Of a stretch of DNA of 64,000 bases, positions 8,777 through 17,753 are shown in pieces; the stretch's first letter is position 1, and every line of letters starts with the position of its first letter. The position numbers and the translations under genes were made by a program. The DNA is from Clostridium ljungdahlii DSM 13528 (GTDB lineage Bacteria; Bacillota; Clostridia; Clostridiales; Clostridiaceae): the NCBI RefSeq assembly GCF_000143685.1, contig NC_014328.1:2356001-2420000 (forward strand), read 5' to 3'. The notes under the pieces are model-generated. The model searched no databases. It worked only from the letters and a program-made list of their open reading frames with translations, and was not told the DNA's origin.

Positions 8777-9502
8777 TTATATATCATTTATGCACTTTGT
8801 TTCTAGTTTGTATATCATATCTTTTCTTTCTACTATTACTTTTGCCTTTTCGCTTAAAACACTATTATCTTTTATTTTTTTCAAAAGTTCCCGGGTTGGA
8901 TTTACACAGACAGGATTTCCAACCATATTGAGCATTGCAAAATCTCCTGAAGTATCCCCATATGCATAACTTTTTGCTAAATCTATACCATATTTTTCAA
9001 CTAATAATTCTATGGCTTTTTTCTTGCTAGCACTATCCCACATAGGAACAACTTCTCCCGTATAAATATCCCTACTATCTATAATATACACAGCTCCTAC
9101 ATAATCGTCAAATCCATATCTAACAGCCATTTCCCTTACAAGCTCCACTGGACTTCCAGATACAGTTATAACCTTGTGTCCCTGCTCCTTATGCCATTTT
9201 ATCATATCCCTAGTATAAGAATACACCCTATGGCCCTTTTGTGAGACTACATTTTTGGCTATAAATTCTATTTGAGATCTGTGAAGACCTTTTATAGCTT
9301 CAATATATATACCAGCAATCTTTAAAAGATAATTATCATAATTTCCCTCTCTTTTATCCCACTTTTCATATTCTGGTTTAACTTCCTTATACCATCTTTC
9401 TCCAGGTATTACTTCATATTTTACCAATTTTTTAAATACCTCTGTTATAAGACCCTCTCTATATAAAGTACCATCAATATCAAAAAAAGCTGCTATACTC
9501 AT
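8777..9502 (-). CDS. HAD superfamily (subfamily IB, SerB-like) hydrolase
   Basis: The 241-aa protein begins with the HAD nucleophile motif AFFDIDGTLY. It has motif II in VITVSGSP near residue 115, a conserved lysine in SASKKKAI, and motif III/IV YGDTSGDFAMLNMV near 190. This is the phosphoserine-phosphatase-like IB group, acting on small phosphomonoesters in the cytoplasm. The start ATG follows AGGAG. The closely following RNase H-like gene suggests co-transcription. The substrate is not recognisable from sequence. Confidence 0.82.
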   Translation of the reverse strand: MSIAAFFDIDGTLYREGLITEVFKKLVKYEVIPGERWYKEVKPEYEKWDKREGNYDNYLLKIAGIYIEAIKGLHRSQIEFIAKNVVSQKGHRVYSYTRDMIKWHKEQGHKVITVSGSPVELVREMAVRYGFDDYVGAVYIIDSRDIYTGEVVPMWDSASKKKAIELLVEKYGIDLAKSYAYGDTSGDFAMLNMVGNPVCVNPTRELLKKIKDNSVLSEKAKVIVERKDMIYKLETKCINDI

Positions 9503-9602
9503 ACTCCTTATTCTCCTTAACTATTATTTGAAAAAACATAAATATATCTTATTATTTTAACATACATACTTATAATATCAATATTCGAAAAAAAATAATC
9601 GG

Positions 9603-9634
9603 TTGACAGTATATTTCTAATATGATATTATAAT
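9603..9634 (+). promoter_or_regulatory. Sigma-A promoter of the feo operon
   Basis: TTGACA at 9603-9608 is followed by TATTAT at 9626 (17-bp spacing) or by a perfect TATAAT at 9629 (20-bp spacing). Confidence 0.65.
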
Positions 9635-9643
9635 ATTAGAAAT

Positions 9644-9662
9644 GATAATGATTTTCATTATA
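9644..9662 (+). promoter_or_regulatory. Fur box
   Basis: GATAATGATTTTCATTATA differs at only a few positions from the classical Fur consensus GATAATGATAATCATTATC. It lies just after the -10 and 27 bp before feoA. This predicts repression when iron is plentiful. Confidence 0.85.
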
Positions 9663-9688
9663 TTTAACAAATTGGGAGGTGGCTTTAT

Positions 9689-9916
9689 ATGAGTATTTGC
9701 GATTTAAAATTAGGTGAAATTGGAATGATAAAAAGTATAAGTGGTAATGAAAAATTAGTTAAAAGACTTCTTGCTCTTGGATGCATAGAAGGGACTGAAG
9801 TATTATTAAAAAATTGTGCTCCTTTAGGGGATCCTATAGTTATAAACTTAAGGGGTTTCAATTTAGCTATACGTAAGAAAGATGCACAAAATATATCAGT
9901 AAATGTCCCTGCATAA
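9689..9916 (+). CDS. feoA: Ferrous iron transport protein A
   Basis: The 75-aa protein consists of one FeoA/SH3-like fold (LKLGEIGMIKSI... to ...FNLAIRKKDAQNISV). FeoA binds the cytosolic part of FeoB and is needed for full Fe(II) uptake. The ATG follows a GGGAGGTGG ribosome site. It is the first gene of a Fur-controlled feoA-feoB-Cys-rich small gene operon, with a 37-bp gap to feoB. Length and gene order are normal for Firmicutes. Confidence 0.92.
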   Translation: MSICDLKLGEIGMIKSISGNEKLVKRLLALGCIEGTEVLLKNCAPLGDPIVINLRGFNLAIRKKDAQNISVNVPA

Positions 9917-9953
9917 AATTATTAATAATGAAGTTATAGACGGGAGGAGTATT

Positions 9954-11720
9954 ATGATCGTAGCAGCTTTACTTGGCAACCCAAACGTAGGTAAAACTTC
10001 TTTATTTAATCATCTAACTGGTTCAAATCAATATGTTGGAAACTGGGCTGGAGTAACCGTTGAAAAAAAGGAAGGTTACGTAGATAATTTTATAAAAATT
10101 GTAGATTTGCCCGGAATATATGCCATGGATACATATTCTAATGAAGAAAAAGTATCCAAAGAATTTTTACTTACAGGAAATCCAAGCGTAATAATAAATA
10201 TTGTAGATTCATCAAATCTAAATAGGAATCTATATCTTACAACTCAATTGAAACAATTTAATAAACCTATTATATTAGTTTTGAATATGATGGATGCAGC
10301 AGAATCTAAAGGATTAAAAATAGATTTTTCAGCACTTTCTAAAGAACTAGGAGTAACAGTGGTTCCAATTGTAGCAGCTAAAGGAAAAGGTATAGACAAC
10401 CTTCTTGAAATTCTTAAAAGTGGTAACTTTTTAAAGGAAACAGATAATAGCAAATTTATCTTTGAAAATGAAAAAGCAGCCTATTCCTATATAAATAATA
10501 TTTTAAACAAATGTGTTAAGGAAACAAAAAAAAATATTACTTCAACTACTGAAAAAATAGATAAGGTAGTTTTAAATAGATTTTTAGCTTATCCAATATT
10601 TTTAATATGCTTAATATTGATTTTCAAATTTACTTTTAGCTGGGTAGGTCAACCTACTGCAGATATTTTTGACAATTTTTTAGAAAGCTTCTTAAAACCG
10701 GATTTAAAGATGCTCTTAGCAGGAACAAGTAACTGGTTTAGTTCTCTTTTAGTAGATGGCATTCTATCTGGTGTAGGATCTGTAGTTGTATTTTTCCCCG
10801 TTATATTCTGTTTATTTTTAGGAGTATCTTTTCTAGAAGACAGTGGGTACATGGCAAGAGGGGCTTTTATAATGGACAAACTTATGAGAAAAATGGGATT
10901 ATCTGGGAAAGCTTTTATACCACTTATAGTAGGTTTTGGTTGTTCCGTGCCTGCAATTATGACTTCTAGAACACTCGAAAGTGAAAAAGATAGAAAATTA
11001 ACAGCATTACTTATACCTTTAATGTCATGTAACGCTAGGTTACCTATATATGCACTATTTGCATCAGCTTTTTTCACTAAAAATAAAACTACTGTAGTAT
11101 TTTCTTTGTACATTCTTGGAATCTTTATAGCCTTTTTAATTGGCCTCATTTTTAAAAATACCTTATTTAAAAAAGACGAAGAACCTTTTATAATAGAACT
11201 TCCTGAATACAATATTCCTGAATTAAAAAGTTTGTTATTTCACACTTGGGAAAAAGCTAAGGGATTCTTAAAAAAAGCAGGTACCATAATATTTTCCATG
11301 TCGGTTTTAATCTGGTTTTTGTCTAACTTCAATTTATCTGGTATGGTATCCATGGATAAAAGTATTCTATCTTCTATCGGTAAATTAATAAGTCCTATAT
11401 TTTCACCAATGGGATTTGGCACCTGGCAAAGTTCAGTATCACTTATCACAGGTATCACTGCAAAAGAAATTGTATTAAGTACTATGAGTATTGTATATGG
11501 TGGAAATTTAGTCACCTCTCTTCAAAGTCAATTTTCCCCTATTTCCGCTTATGCATTCTTAGTTTTTGTATTGCTATATACCCCTTGCATATCTGCAATA
11601 GCAACCATGAAAAAGGAATATGGAAGCAAAATCGCGGTATTTTCCGTAACATACCAACTTTTACTAGCATGGATATCTTCTTTTACTGTATTTAATATAG
11701 CTTCACTGATATTTAAGTAA
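9954..11720 (+). CDS. feoB: Ferrous iron transport GTPase B
   Basis: This 588-aa inner-membrane Fe(II) transporter has an N-terminal G domain with GNPNVGKTS (G1), VDLPG (G3) and NMMD (G4), then a GDI-like spacer. The membrane part has two gate motifs, GFGCSVPAIMTSR and SCNARLPIYALFA. I place the start at the ATG at 9954, after GGGAGGAG, because the 17 residues encoded upstream overlap feoA and are not family-like. It is somewhat shorter than E. coli FeoB and typical of clostridial forms. It acts with FeoA and the small Cys-rich protein downstream under Fur control. Confidence 0.95.
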   Translation: MIVAALLGNPNVGKTSLFNHLTGSNQYVGNWAGVTVEKKEGYVDNFIKIVDLPGIYAMDTYSNEEKVSKEFLLTGNPSVIINIVDSSNLNRNLYLTTQLKQFNKPIILVLNMMDAAESKGLKIDFSALSKELGVTVVPIVAAKGKGIDNLLEILKSGNFLKETDNSKFIFENEKAAYSYINNILNKCVKETKKNITSTTEKIDKVVLNRFLAYPIFLICLILIFKFTFSWVGQPTADIFDNFLESFLKPDLKMLLAGTSNWFSSLLVDGILSGVGSVVVFFPVIFCLFLGVSFLEDSGYMARGAFIMDKLMRKMGLSGKAFIPLIVGFGCSVPAIMTSRTLESEKDRKLTALLIPLMSCNARLPIYALFASAFFTKNKTTVVFSLYILGIFIAFLIGLIFKNTLFKKDEEPFIIELPEYNIPELKSLLFHTWEKAKGFLKKAGTIIFSMSVLIWFLSNFNLSGMVSMDKSILSSIGKLISPIFSPMGFGTWQSSVSLITGITAKEIVLSTMSIVYGGNLVTSLQSQFSPISAYAFLVFVLLYTPCISAIATMKKEYGSKIAVFSVTYQLLLAWISSFTVFNIASLIFK

Positions 11721-11734
11721 TGGAGGCGTTTTAA

Positions 11735-11896
11735 TTGTTAGAAATTATAGTAACAACAATTATTGCAGTAACAGCTTTATATATACTTTATAAAAATATT
11801 AAAAATAAAGCCAAAGGTAAATGTGATTGTGGCTCATGTGCTGGTTCAAAATGTCCCTATCATACAAAAGGTTGTAATAATATAAAAAAGTTCTGA
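11735..11896 (+). CDS. FeoB-associated Cys-rich membrane protein
   Basis: A 53-aa protein starting at a TTG, seven bases after GGAGGCG and 14 bp after the feoB stop. It has one N-terminal membrane helix (residues 3-19, IIVTTIIAVTALYILY), a basic stretch, and a cytosolic cysteine cluster (CDCGSC then C40 and C47). This matches the small FeoB-associated family that follows feoB in many Firmicutes. Its role is unproven; iron handover or FeoB assembly is proposed. The stop codon lies inside the operon terminator. Confidence 0.82.
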   Translation: MLEIIVTTIIAVTALYILYKNIKNKAKGKCDCGSCAGSKCPYHTKGCNNIKKF

Positions 11897-11917
11897 TATA
11901 AATATCAGAACTTTTTT
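11884..11917. terminator. Bidirectional terminator, feo operon / CBS gene
   Basis: 16-base arms (AAAAAAGTTCTGATAT and its exact complement) with a 2-base loop and T/A runs on both sides. It serves the convergent genes ending at 11896 and 11905. Confidence 0.88.
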
Positions 11918-12282
11918 ATAACATAATCCATTATATCTTCAATAGATATAATTCCCTTAACCGTATTTTCATCATCAATTACAGGAATAGATACTATGTT
12001 CTTTTCCCTCAGCCTTTTTGCAACAGCTAAAATATCTTCATCACTTTTAGCTGTAACTACATCCTTTGCCATAACCCAGTCAACAGGACATGTATCATAA
12101 TGTCCTTCTTCCATTAAGAACCTATATATATCCGCTTTTACTATCATACCTGTTAGTTTACCGTTTTCATCAACTACGGGTGCTCCATTTATATTATGGT
12201 CATACATTACATCTAGAGCCTTATGGAGACTATCTTCTCTCTTCAATTTTACAATATCAGAATGCATTATCTCTCCTATCAT
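11905..12282 (-). CDS. CBS domain-pair protein
   Basis: The 125-aa protein is two CBS domains in tandem (about 8-60 and 72-124). Each has the GAPVVDENGKLTGMI- or SIPVIDDENTVKGII-type strand pattern. Stand-alone CBS pairs usually bind adenosyl nucleotides and sense energy state. The ATG at 12282 follows AGGAGGG; an 18-residue upstream extension exists in frame but has no ribosome site. It is monocistronic and convergent with feo. The partner is unknown. Confidence 0.85.
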   Translation of the reverse strand: MIGEIMHSDIVKLKREDSLHKALDVMYDHNINGAPVVDENGKLTGMIVKADIYRFLMEEGHYDTCPVDWVMAKDVVTAKSDEDILAVAKRLREKNIVSIPVIDDENTVKGIISIEDIMDYVIKKF

Positions 12283-12369
12283 ACCATTATCCCTCCTTAT
12301 TTTAATTATACAATTCTTTTTCGATATAAAGTACAAATACTTTAAAAATTTAATTTTATATTAAAAGTA

Positions 12370-13167
12370 TTAGTAACTATTATTTATTATATTTACTAAT
12401 TCATCACAATCACTTTCACCTTTTAGGAGATGGTCTATGACGTGAGAAGCAGCTCTTTTAGATACTTTTTCTAATTGAATATCTAGTCGTATATTATTCT
12501 TTTTCAAAAGTATTTTTAAATATTTTAACTGTTTCTCTGTAATACAATCTTCCCTTACAAGCAAATTATTATTTTTAATTTTGCAAGCAAATTCATGTAT
12601 TTTGGGTAAATTTAAAACATCTTCATAATTATGCAGCATTATAGTTTTCTTTATATTTTCATTTTTACTTTCTAGAAATTCTTTATACAGATCTACACTA
12701 ATTCCACCATCTATTTTATCTTTTCGATCTATTCCCAAGTGTTTTTCTACAGTCTTTAAGTTACATCTTTCCATTCCAAGTTGTTTATAGTAGGGTCTTA
12801 TAAGCCTGTACAAATCTATGTGATGTCCAGGAGCTTCAAAACACATATTGCTTTGATGAGCCCTCTCCTTTATAAAAGGCTCATCAAATGCTATTCCATT
12901 ATAGGAACACCAACTGCTATATTTTTTTACATCTAATCCAAAATTATATATAACTTCTCTTTCGTCTTCTAAAACATCCGAAAAATACTGTTTCATTTCA
13001 AAGTCATACCTGCTTAAGAATCTCCCAAAAGATATAAGTATTATGTTGTCATGTTCCCTGTCAAATCCTGTTGTTTCTATATCAAAATATGCCACATCAT
13101 TCATATTACAACTTGAAAATGTATCTTCTGAAATATTTATACGCTGTTTATACTCTTTGATTTCCAT
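12370..13167 (-). CDS. Ribonuclease H-like (YprB-type, DEDD) nuclease
   Basis: This 265-aa protein has the DEDDy-like motifs AYFDIETTGFDRE (about 26-38), CSYNGIAFDEPFI (about 97-109) and MLHNYEDVLNLPKI (about 197-210). These fit a metal-dependent 3'-5' exonuclease of the YprB/RNase_H_2 family. The C-terminal 60 residues are basic and helical. It is a paralogue of the gene at 8074. The ribosome site before the ATG at 13167 is weak. It lies upstream of the CBS gene and downstream of argS, probably as its own unit. Confidence 0.75.
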   Translation of the reverse strand: MEIKEYKQRINISEDTFSSCNMNDVAYFDIETTGFDREHDNIILISFGRFLSRYDFEMKQYFSDVLEDEREVIYNFGLDVKKYSSWCSYNGIAFDEPFIKERAHQSNMCFEAPGHHIDLYRLIRPYYKQLGMERCNLKTVEKHLGIDRKDKIDGGISVDLYKEFLESKNENIKKTIMLHNYEDVLNLPKIHEFACKIKNNNLLVREDCITEKQLKYLKILLKKNNIRLDIQLEKVSKRAASHVIDHLLKGESDCDELVNIINNSY

Positions 13168-13238
13168 AACCTAGTTACTAAGTAACTTCCCCATCTCCAT
13201 TCTGCTGTAGAGTTGAATTCAAAATACAAATACTATTT

Positions 13239-14933
13239 TTACATCTTTTCTACTACATCTATTCCAAGTAAATTCAAGCCATTTTTTATTACCTGGCAGG
13301 AAGCCTTTACAAGCTGAATTCTAGCTGCCTTCACACCTTCATCTTCAGCATTTATAATGCTGTGTGCATTATAAAACTTATTAAAGGCTTTAGCTGCATC
13401 TATTACATATCTAGTTACTATAAATGGCTCCAACTTATTTATAGCACTTAATACTGCCTTATTAAAACCATGAAGTATTTTTATAAGTTCAAATTCCTCT
13501 TTACTACTTAATTTGCTGTAATCTACATTTTCACTTATACCAGCAGGAGCTTTCCTTAATATACTTTTTCCTCTAGCATAGCTATATTGTACATAAGGAC
13601 CAGTTTCTCCTTCAAAGCTTAGCATTTCATTCCAGTCAAATACTATATCCCTTTCTCTGTTGTTTTTTAAATAAGTAAATATAACGGCACCTACACCTAT
13701 CTTCTTTGCAACTTCTTCCTTATTTTCAAGTTCAGGATTTTTTTCATTTATTATTTCAAGAGTTCTCTCTATAGCTCTGTTCAACAAATCCTCTAAGAAT
13801 ATTACGTCTCCCTTTCTCGTAGAAAGTTTTTTATCTGCAAACCTTACAAGACCAAAACCTACATGTACACATGAATCAACCCAATCTTTTCCCATTAATT
13901 TGAGAGTTGCAAATATCTGTCTAAAGTAAAGTGATTGATCAAGTCCCACTACATATATGCATTTATCAAAATCATAGGTTTTCTTTCTATATATAGCTGC
14001 AGTCAAATCACGGGTTGCATATATAGTGGCTCCGTCCGATTTTTTTACAATGCAAGGAGGTAAATTATAATCATCAAGCATTACAACTTTTGCTCCATTG
14101 CTATCAACTAAAATACCTGTCTTGTCTATTTCATCTACTACAGCATCCATTTTATCTGAATAAAAACTTTCTCCTGCATAAGAATCAAATTCTACATTTA
14201 AAAGATCATATATCTTTTTAAATTCTCTAAGGCTTAAATCTTTAAATTTTTTCCAGAGAGCAACTTCTTCCTCGCATCCATCTTCTAATTTTTTAAAATA
14301 CATTCTACCTTCTTCATCGAGTGAAGGATCTTTTTCAGCTTCTTCATGAAATTTAACATATATTCTTAAAAGCTCTTTTATTGGATCTTTATGTAGGGAA
14401 TCTTCATCACACCATCTTTTATAAGCAGATATGAGCTTTCCAAATTGAGTGCCCCAATCCCCCAGATGATTTATTCTGGTGCAGTTATACCCTTGAGAAC
14501 TTATTATTTTATACAATGCATTTCCAACAGATGTACTAAAAAGGTGTCCTACGTGAAATGGCTTTGCAATGTTAGGTGACGAAAACTCTACAACTACATT
14601 TTTTCCTTTACCTAGCTCAGACTTACCATAATTCTCTCCTTCTTTTAATACCTTCTCTAAGGTATCTTTTGTAAAAGCCGCTTTATCTACAAAAAAGTTT
14701 AAATAAGGTCCTAGATTTTCAATTTTTTCAAAATATTCTTTGTCTAATTTACTTTTCAATTCTTCTGCAATCATATTTGGAGCTTTTCTTAACGTCTTTG
14801 CCAATTGAAAACATGGAAAGGCATAATCCCCCATCTCAGGCTTTGGAGGTATCTCTATCAAACCTTTTATAAAATCCAATTCTAAATCTACATTTTCTTT
14901 AATTCTTTCTGCTATTATTTCTTTATAATCCAT
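13239..14933 (-). CDS. argS: Arginyl-tRNA synthetase
   Basis: A 564-aa class I synthetase with a short N-terminal Add-1-type domain and the HIGH-equivalent PFHVGHLFS at about 118-126. It has [11 protein letters not shown] and a KLSTRKGD stretch in the KMSKS position. The anticodon-binding helical bundle ends in [11 protein letters not shown]. It charges tRNA-Arg with arginine. No clear ribosome site lies in the usual window before the ATG at 14933; a GGAG is about 44 bases upstream, on the far side of an AT-rich inverted repeat. Confidence 0.95.
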   Translation of the reverse strand: MDYKEIIAERIKENVDLELDFIKGLIEIPPKPEMGDYAFPCFQLAKTLRKAPNMIAEELKSKLDKEYFEKIENLGPYLNFFVDKAAFTKDTLEKVLKEGENYGKSELGKGKNVVVEFSSPNIAKPFHVGHLFSTSVGNALYKIISSQGYNCTRINHLGDWGTQFGKLISAYKRWCDEDSLHKDPIKELLRIYVKFHEEAEKDPSLDEEGRMYFKKLEDGCEEEVALWKKFKDLSLREFKKIYDLLNVEFDSYAGESFYSDKMDAVVDEIDKTGILVDSNGAKVVMLDDYNLPPCIVKKSDGATIYATRDLTAAIYRKKTYDFDKCIYVVGLDQSLYFRQIFATLKLMGKDWVDSCVHVGFGLVRFADKKLSTRKGDVIFLEDLLNRAIERTLEIINEKNPELENKEEVAKKIGVGAVIFTYLKNNRERDIVFDWNEMLSFEGETGPYVQYSYARGKSILRKAPAGISENVDYSKLSSKEEFELIKILHGFNKAVLSAINKLEPFIVTRYVIDAAKAFNKFYNAHSIINAEDEGVKAARIQLVKASCQVIKNGLNLLGIDVVEKM

Positions 14934-14940
14934 AACTTTA

Positions 14941-14968
14941 TGTTAAATAAATTTATATTTATTTAACA
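14941..14968. terminator. AT-rich inverted repeat between galE and argS
   Basis: TGTTAAATAAA and its complement are separated by 6 bases. It may end galE transcription, or bring a distant GGAG (14977-14980) nearer to the argS start when folded. It has low GC, so its strength is doubtful. Confidence 0.4.
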
Positions 14969-14998
14969 ATATTCAACTCCTCTCCTGTTTACATTCTA

Positions 14999-15985
14999 TT
15001 ATTTTTCATATCCAGTTGCATGATTTTTATGCCAATTCCAGGCCGTCCCAATAATGTTCTCCAGAGAATTATACTTTGGCTTCCATCCAAGTTCATCCTG
15101 GGCTTTTTTAGAAGAAGCCACAAGCACTGCTGGATCTCCTTGTCTCCTAGGTGCAATTTCAGCCTCTATTTTTTCTCCAGTTACCTTTCTTGAAACTTCA
15201 ATTACTTCTTTTACAGAAAATCCTTTTCCATTACCTAAATTATAAATCTTACTTTCATTTTCTTTCATAATTTTATTTAGTGCTAAAAGATGAGCATTAG
15301 CTAAATCAGTTACATGAACGTAATCTCTAACACAGGTACCGTCTTCTGTATTGTAATCATCCCCAAATATGAATATTTTATCTCTCTTTTTTAAGGCTAC
15401 TTGAAGTATTATTGGAATTAAATGAGTTTCAGGTCTGTGATCTTCTCCTATAGTCCCATTTACATGTGCTCCAGCTGCATTAAAATATCTTAGTGCAGCA
15501 TACTTTATGCCATATGCCCTATCACTCCACTTCAAAATCTTCTCCACTGTAAGTTTCGATTCTCCATAGGGATTAGTAGGATATGTAACTGCATTTTCTA
15601 AAATTGGTATACTTTTTGGTTCCCCATAAGTAGCTGCAGTTGATGAAAATACAACATACTTTACATTATGCTTTCTCATTGCTTTAAGCAAATTTAAAGT
15701 TCCACCTACATTATTATCAAAGTATTTAAGAGGTTCATCTACACTTTCCCCTACAAGAGAATAAGCAGCAAAATCTATTACAGCTTCAATTTGATTTTCT
15801 TCAAATACTCTGTCAAGTATATTATCATCTCTTAAATCTCCCTCATATACCTTTCCACCTAAAATTGCAGATCTATGTCCTTTTTCAAAATTATCTAATA
15901 CGATAACTTCTTTCTTATTTTCCAATAACTCTGCAATCATATGACTGCCTATGTATCCGGCCCCACCGCAAACTAAAATTGCCAT
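14999..15985 (-). CDS. galE: UDP-glucose 4-epimerase
   Basis: A 328-aa short-chain dehydrogenase of the GalE type. It has the NAD-binding GGAGYIGSH at 7-15, FAAYSLVGESV, FSSTAATYGEP, the catalytic YGESK near 140, and a C-terminal LGWKPKY. It interconverts UDP-glucose and UDP-galactose for cell-surface sugars. Its start follows TTGGAGG. Repeat copy 2 lies only 32 bp upstream of its start and may carry or separate its promoter. No other sugar genes are adjacent. Confidence 0.94.
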   Translation of the reverse strand: MAILVCGGAGYIGSHMIAELLENKKEVIVLDNFEKGHRSAILGGKVYEGDLRDDNILDRVFEENQIEAVIDFAAYSLVGESVDEPLKYFDNNVGGTLNLLKAMRKHNVKYVVFSSTAATYGEPKSIPILENAVTYPTNPYGESKLTVEKILKWSDRAYGIKYAALRYFNAAGAHVNGTIGEDHRPETHLIPIILQVALKKRDKIFIFGDDYNTEDGTCVRDYVHVTDLANAHLLALNKIMKENESKIYNLGNGKGFSVKEVIEVSRKVTGEKIEAEIAPRRQGDPAVLVASSKKAQDELGWKPKYNSLENIIGTAWNWHKNHATGYEK

Positions 15986-16017
15986 TATAAAACCTCCAAT
16001 ATAAATTATACCTTTAT

Positions 16018-16142
16018 CTGATGACTACCTACTGTAACACTCCCACTTCTATCAAAGTGGGAGCTAACAGTAGCTACGCCCCTAGATAATTCATCTAAAC
16101 TTAGTGGGAGAAATAAACTCCCACTAAGTAAGATTCATTGAT
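16018..16142 (+). repeat. Intergenic hairpin element, copy 2 (125 bp, minimal form)
   Basis: It reads rightwards from CTGATGACTACC after TTTAT (16013-16017) to ATTCATTGAT. The left hairpin is CTCCCACTT/AAGTGGGAG, extended by an outer CTACTGT/ACAGTAG. The right hairpin is ACTTAGTGGGAG/CTCCCACTAAGT. No cassette is inserted, so this is the simplest copy. It lies upstream of galE. Confidence 0.88.
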
Positions 16143-16210
16143 AGTTATTTAAATACTATATTTTATATTTTATATCTATTTCATCCTATTTGTCTACTAT
16201 AGTTGTAATT

Positions 16211-16270
16211 ATGCTCTATATAATGTTATAAAGAGCATAACCTAATTAAAAAACGGTATGCTCTTTATAA
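16211..16270. other. Three-part inverted repeat in the gap 16143-16328
   Basis: ATGCTCTATATAA (16211), TTATAAAGAGCAT (16226) and ATGCTCTTTATAA (16258) allow the middle part to pair with either neighbour; the right pairing is perfect over 13 bp. No clear T run is seen. The rest of this gap holds only repeat copy 2 and AT-rich DNA. Confidence 0.5.
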
Positions 16271-16328
16271 TACATCTTCAAAAAAATAACCAATCAGTAT
16301 GCTAGACTATTTTTTTTAAATACCTAAT

Positions 16329-17699
16329 TTAATTCATTTTAATTGCCCTTCCAGGCAAAATATCTTTTTTAATTTTACCATACTCAGCTACTACATGTCC
16401 ATTAACTATTACATAATGAACTCCATTTGGATAAGCATCTGGTCTTCCTTTTCCCAAAAAGTCAGATTTATCTTCAATAGTATCTATATCAAATATTACT
16501 AAATCCCCATCACATCCTGCAGACAACCTTCCCTTATTTTTGAGGCCAAGTATATTTGCCGGTATCAAAGTACATTTTTTTATAGCATCAATAAGAGAAA
16601 GATACTTTTTCTCCCTTACCATCTTTTTAAAGAAGCGTGGAAATGTACCACAATTTTGAGGATGACCTTCTCCTATGTCTCCTGTAGGAGAAGGACCTGT
16701 ATCTGAAGACAGTACTACATAATCTCTTAATAGTGCTTCATAAATCTCTTCTTCTACTCCAGTGTAACAAATTATAACTGCATCCTCATCATTTTGTCTC
16801 ATTTTGTCATACAATTTTTTTGTAAGACACTTGCCTTTAAGTTTTCCTGAAGCTATATATAGATCACTGAATTTCCATCCAAATTTTTTAATATGATCTT
16901 CATCAAAAACACTGGTGGTTATACCTGTTGCAAAAGAAGTATACATTCCGCTGTCTGCCCATATATTTACTCCATTTTTTCTTGCCTTATCTAAAATACC
17001 AAGTGCCTCTGTCATGACTCCTTCTCCATATTGATATACTAAATGGGATACCTGAACTAGTGCACCTGTAATTTCTGAGATCTTAACAGCTTCTTTAAGA
17101 GATTCTAAATCATCAGGAGCCTTAAGCCTTGTGTGAATAGAAATTAACTTTTTATACTGTGAAGCAAGCTTGCTTAAGGCTATAACCTCTTCAAAGGAAG
17201 ACCCTGGAGCATATTCAAGCCCAAAGGATAACCCCACAGCTCCATTTGCAAATTCTTTTTCCAAAAGTTTTTTCATTTCCCCTATTTGAGTTTTTGTCGC
17301 ATTTATATAGGGATTATCAATTCCAACTTTATATCTTAAACTAAAGGAATGGCCTATAAATTGAAGTTGATTTATTGGAAAGCCATTTTTATTTTGTGTT
17401 TCAAAAAACTTGTTCAAATTTGTAGGACCACCACCACAATTTCCACCTACTGTTGTAGTAATTCCTTGAACTAAAGACAATTCTCCATAGCTCATATTTC
17501 CGTCAATATGGGCATGAATATCTATAAAACCGGGGCATACTATACAACTTTTAGCATCAATTTCCTTTCTGCCTCTTATATTTTCACTAGTAATTGAAGC
17601 TATCTTACCATTTTCAACCGCTAGATTACCATGGAATATTTTTTGATTTTCTGGATCTGCTATTTGAGCATTTTTTATAACTAAATCATAGATATTCAT
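16329..17699 (-). CDS. Amidohydrolase of the D-aminoacylase type
   Basis: The 456-aa protein has the amidohydrolase plan: a small beta domain, then GFIDIHAHIDGN (HxH metal site, about 57-68), a GLEYAPGS segment, SIHTRLK, VSHLVYQYG and LSSDTGPSP near 340. It ends with the returning beta strand DLVIFDIDTIEDK...NGVHYVIVNGHVV. This resembles N-acyl-D-amino-acid deacylases, zinc enzymes that hydrolyse an amide. The ATG at 17699 follows GGGGGAGG; nine upstream in-frame residues are unlikely. It is the last gene of the pot-type operon, 54 bp after the binding protein, so it may act on the imported compound. The substrate is unknown. Confidence 0.8.
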   Translation of the reverse strand: MNIYDLVIKNAQIADPENQKIFHGNLAVENGKIASITSENIRGRKEIDAKSCIVCPGFIDIHAHIDGNMSYGELSLVQGITTTVGGNCGGGPTNLNKFFETQNKNGFPINQLQFIGHSFSLRYKVGIDNPYINATKTQIGEMKKLLEKEFANGAVGLSFGLEYAPGSSFEEVIALSKLASQYKKLISIHTRLKAPDDLESLKEAVKISEITGALVQVSHLVYQYGEGVMTEALGILDKARKNGVNIWADSGMYTSFATGITTSVFDEDHIKKFGWKFSDLYIASGKLKGKCLTKKLYDKMRQNDEDAVIICYTGVEEEIYEALLRDYVVLSSDTGPSPTGDIGEGHPQNCGTFPRFFKKMVREKKYLSLIDAIKKCTLIPANILGLKNKGRLSAGCDGDLVIFDIDTIEDKSDFLGKGRPDAYPNGVHYVIVNGHVVAEYGKIKKDILPGRAIKMN

Positions 17700-17753
17700 A
17701 AACCTGCCTCCCCCATAAAGTTTCATTTAAAATCTATATTTAAGTTTTCAATG

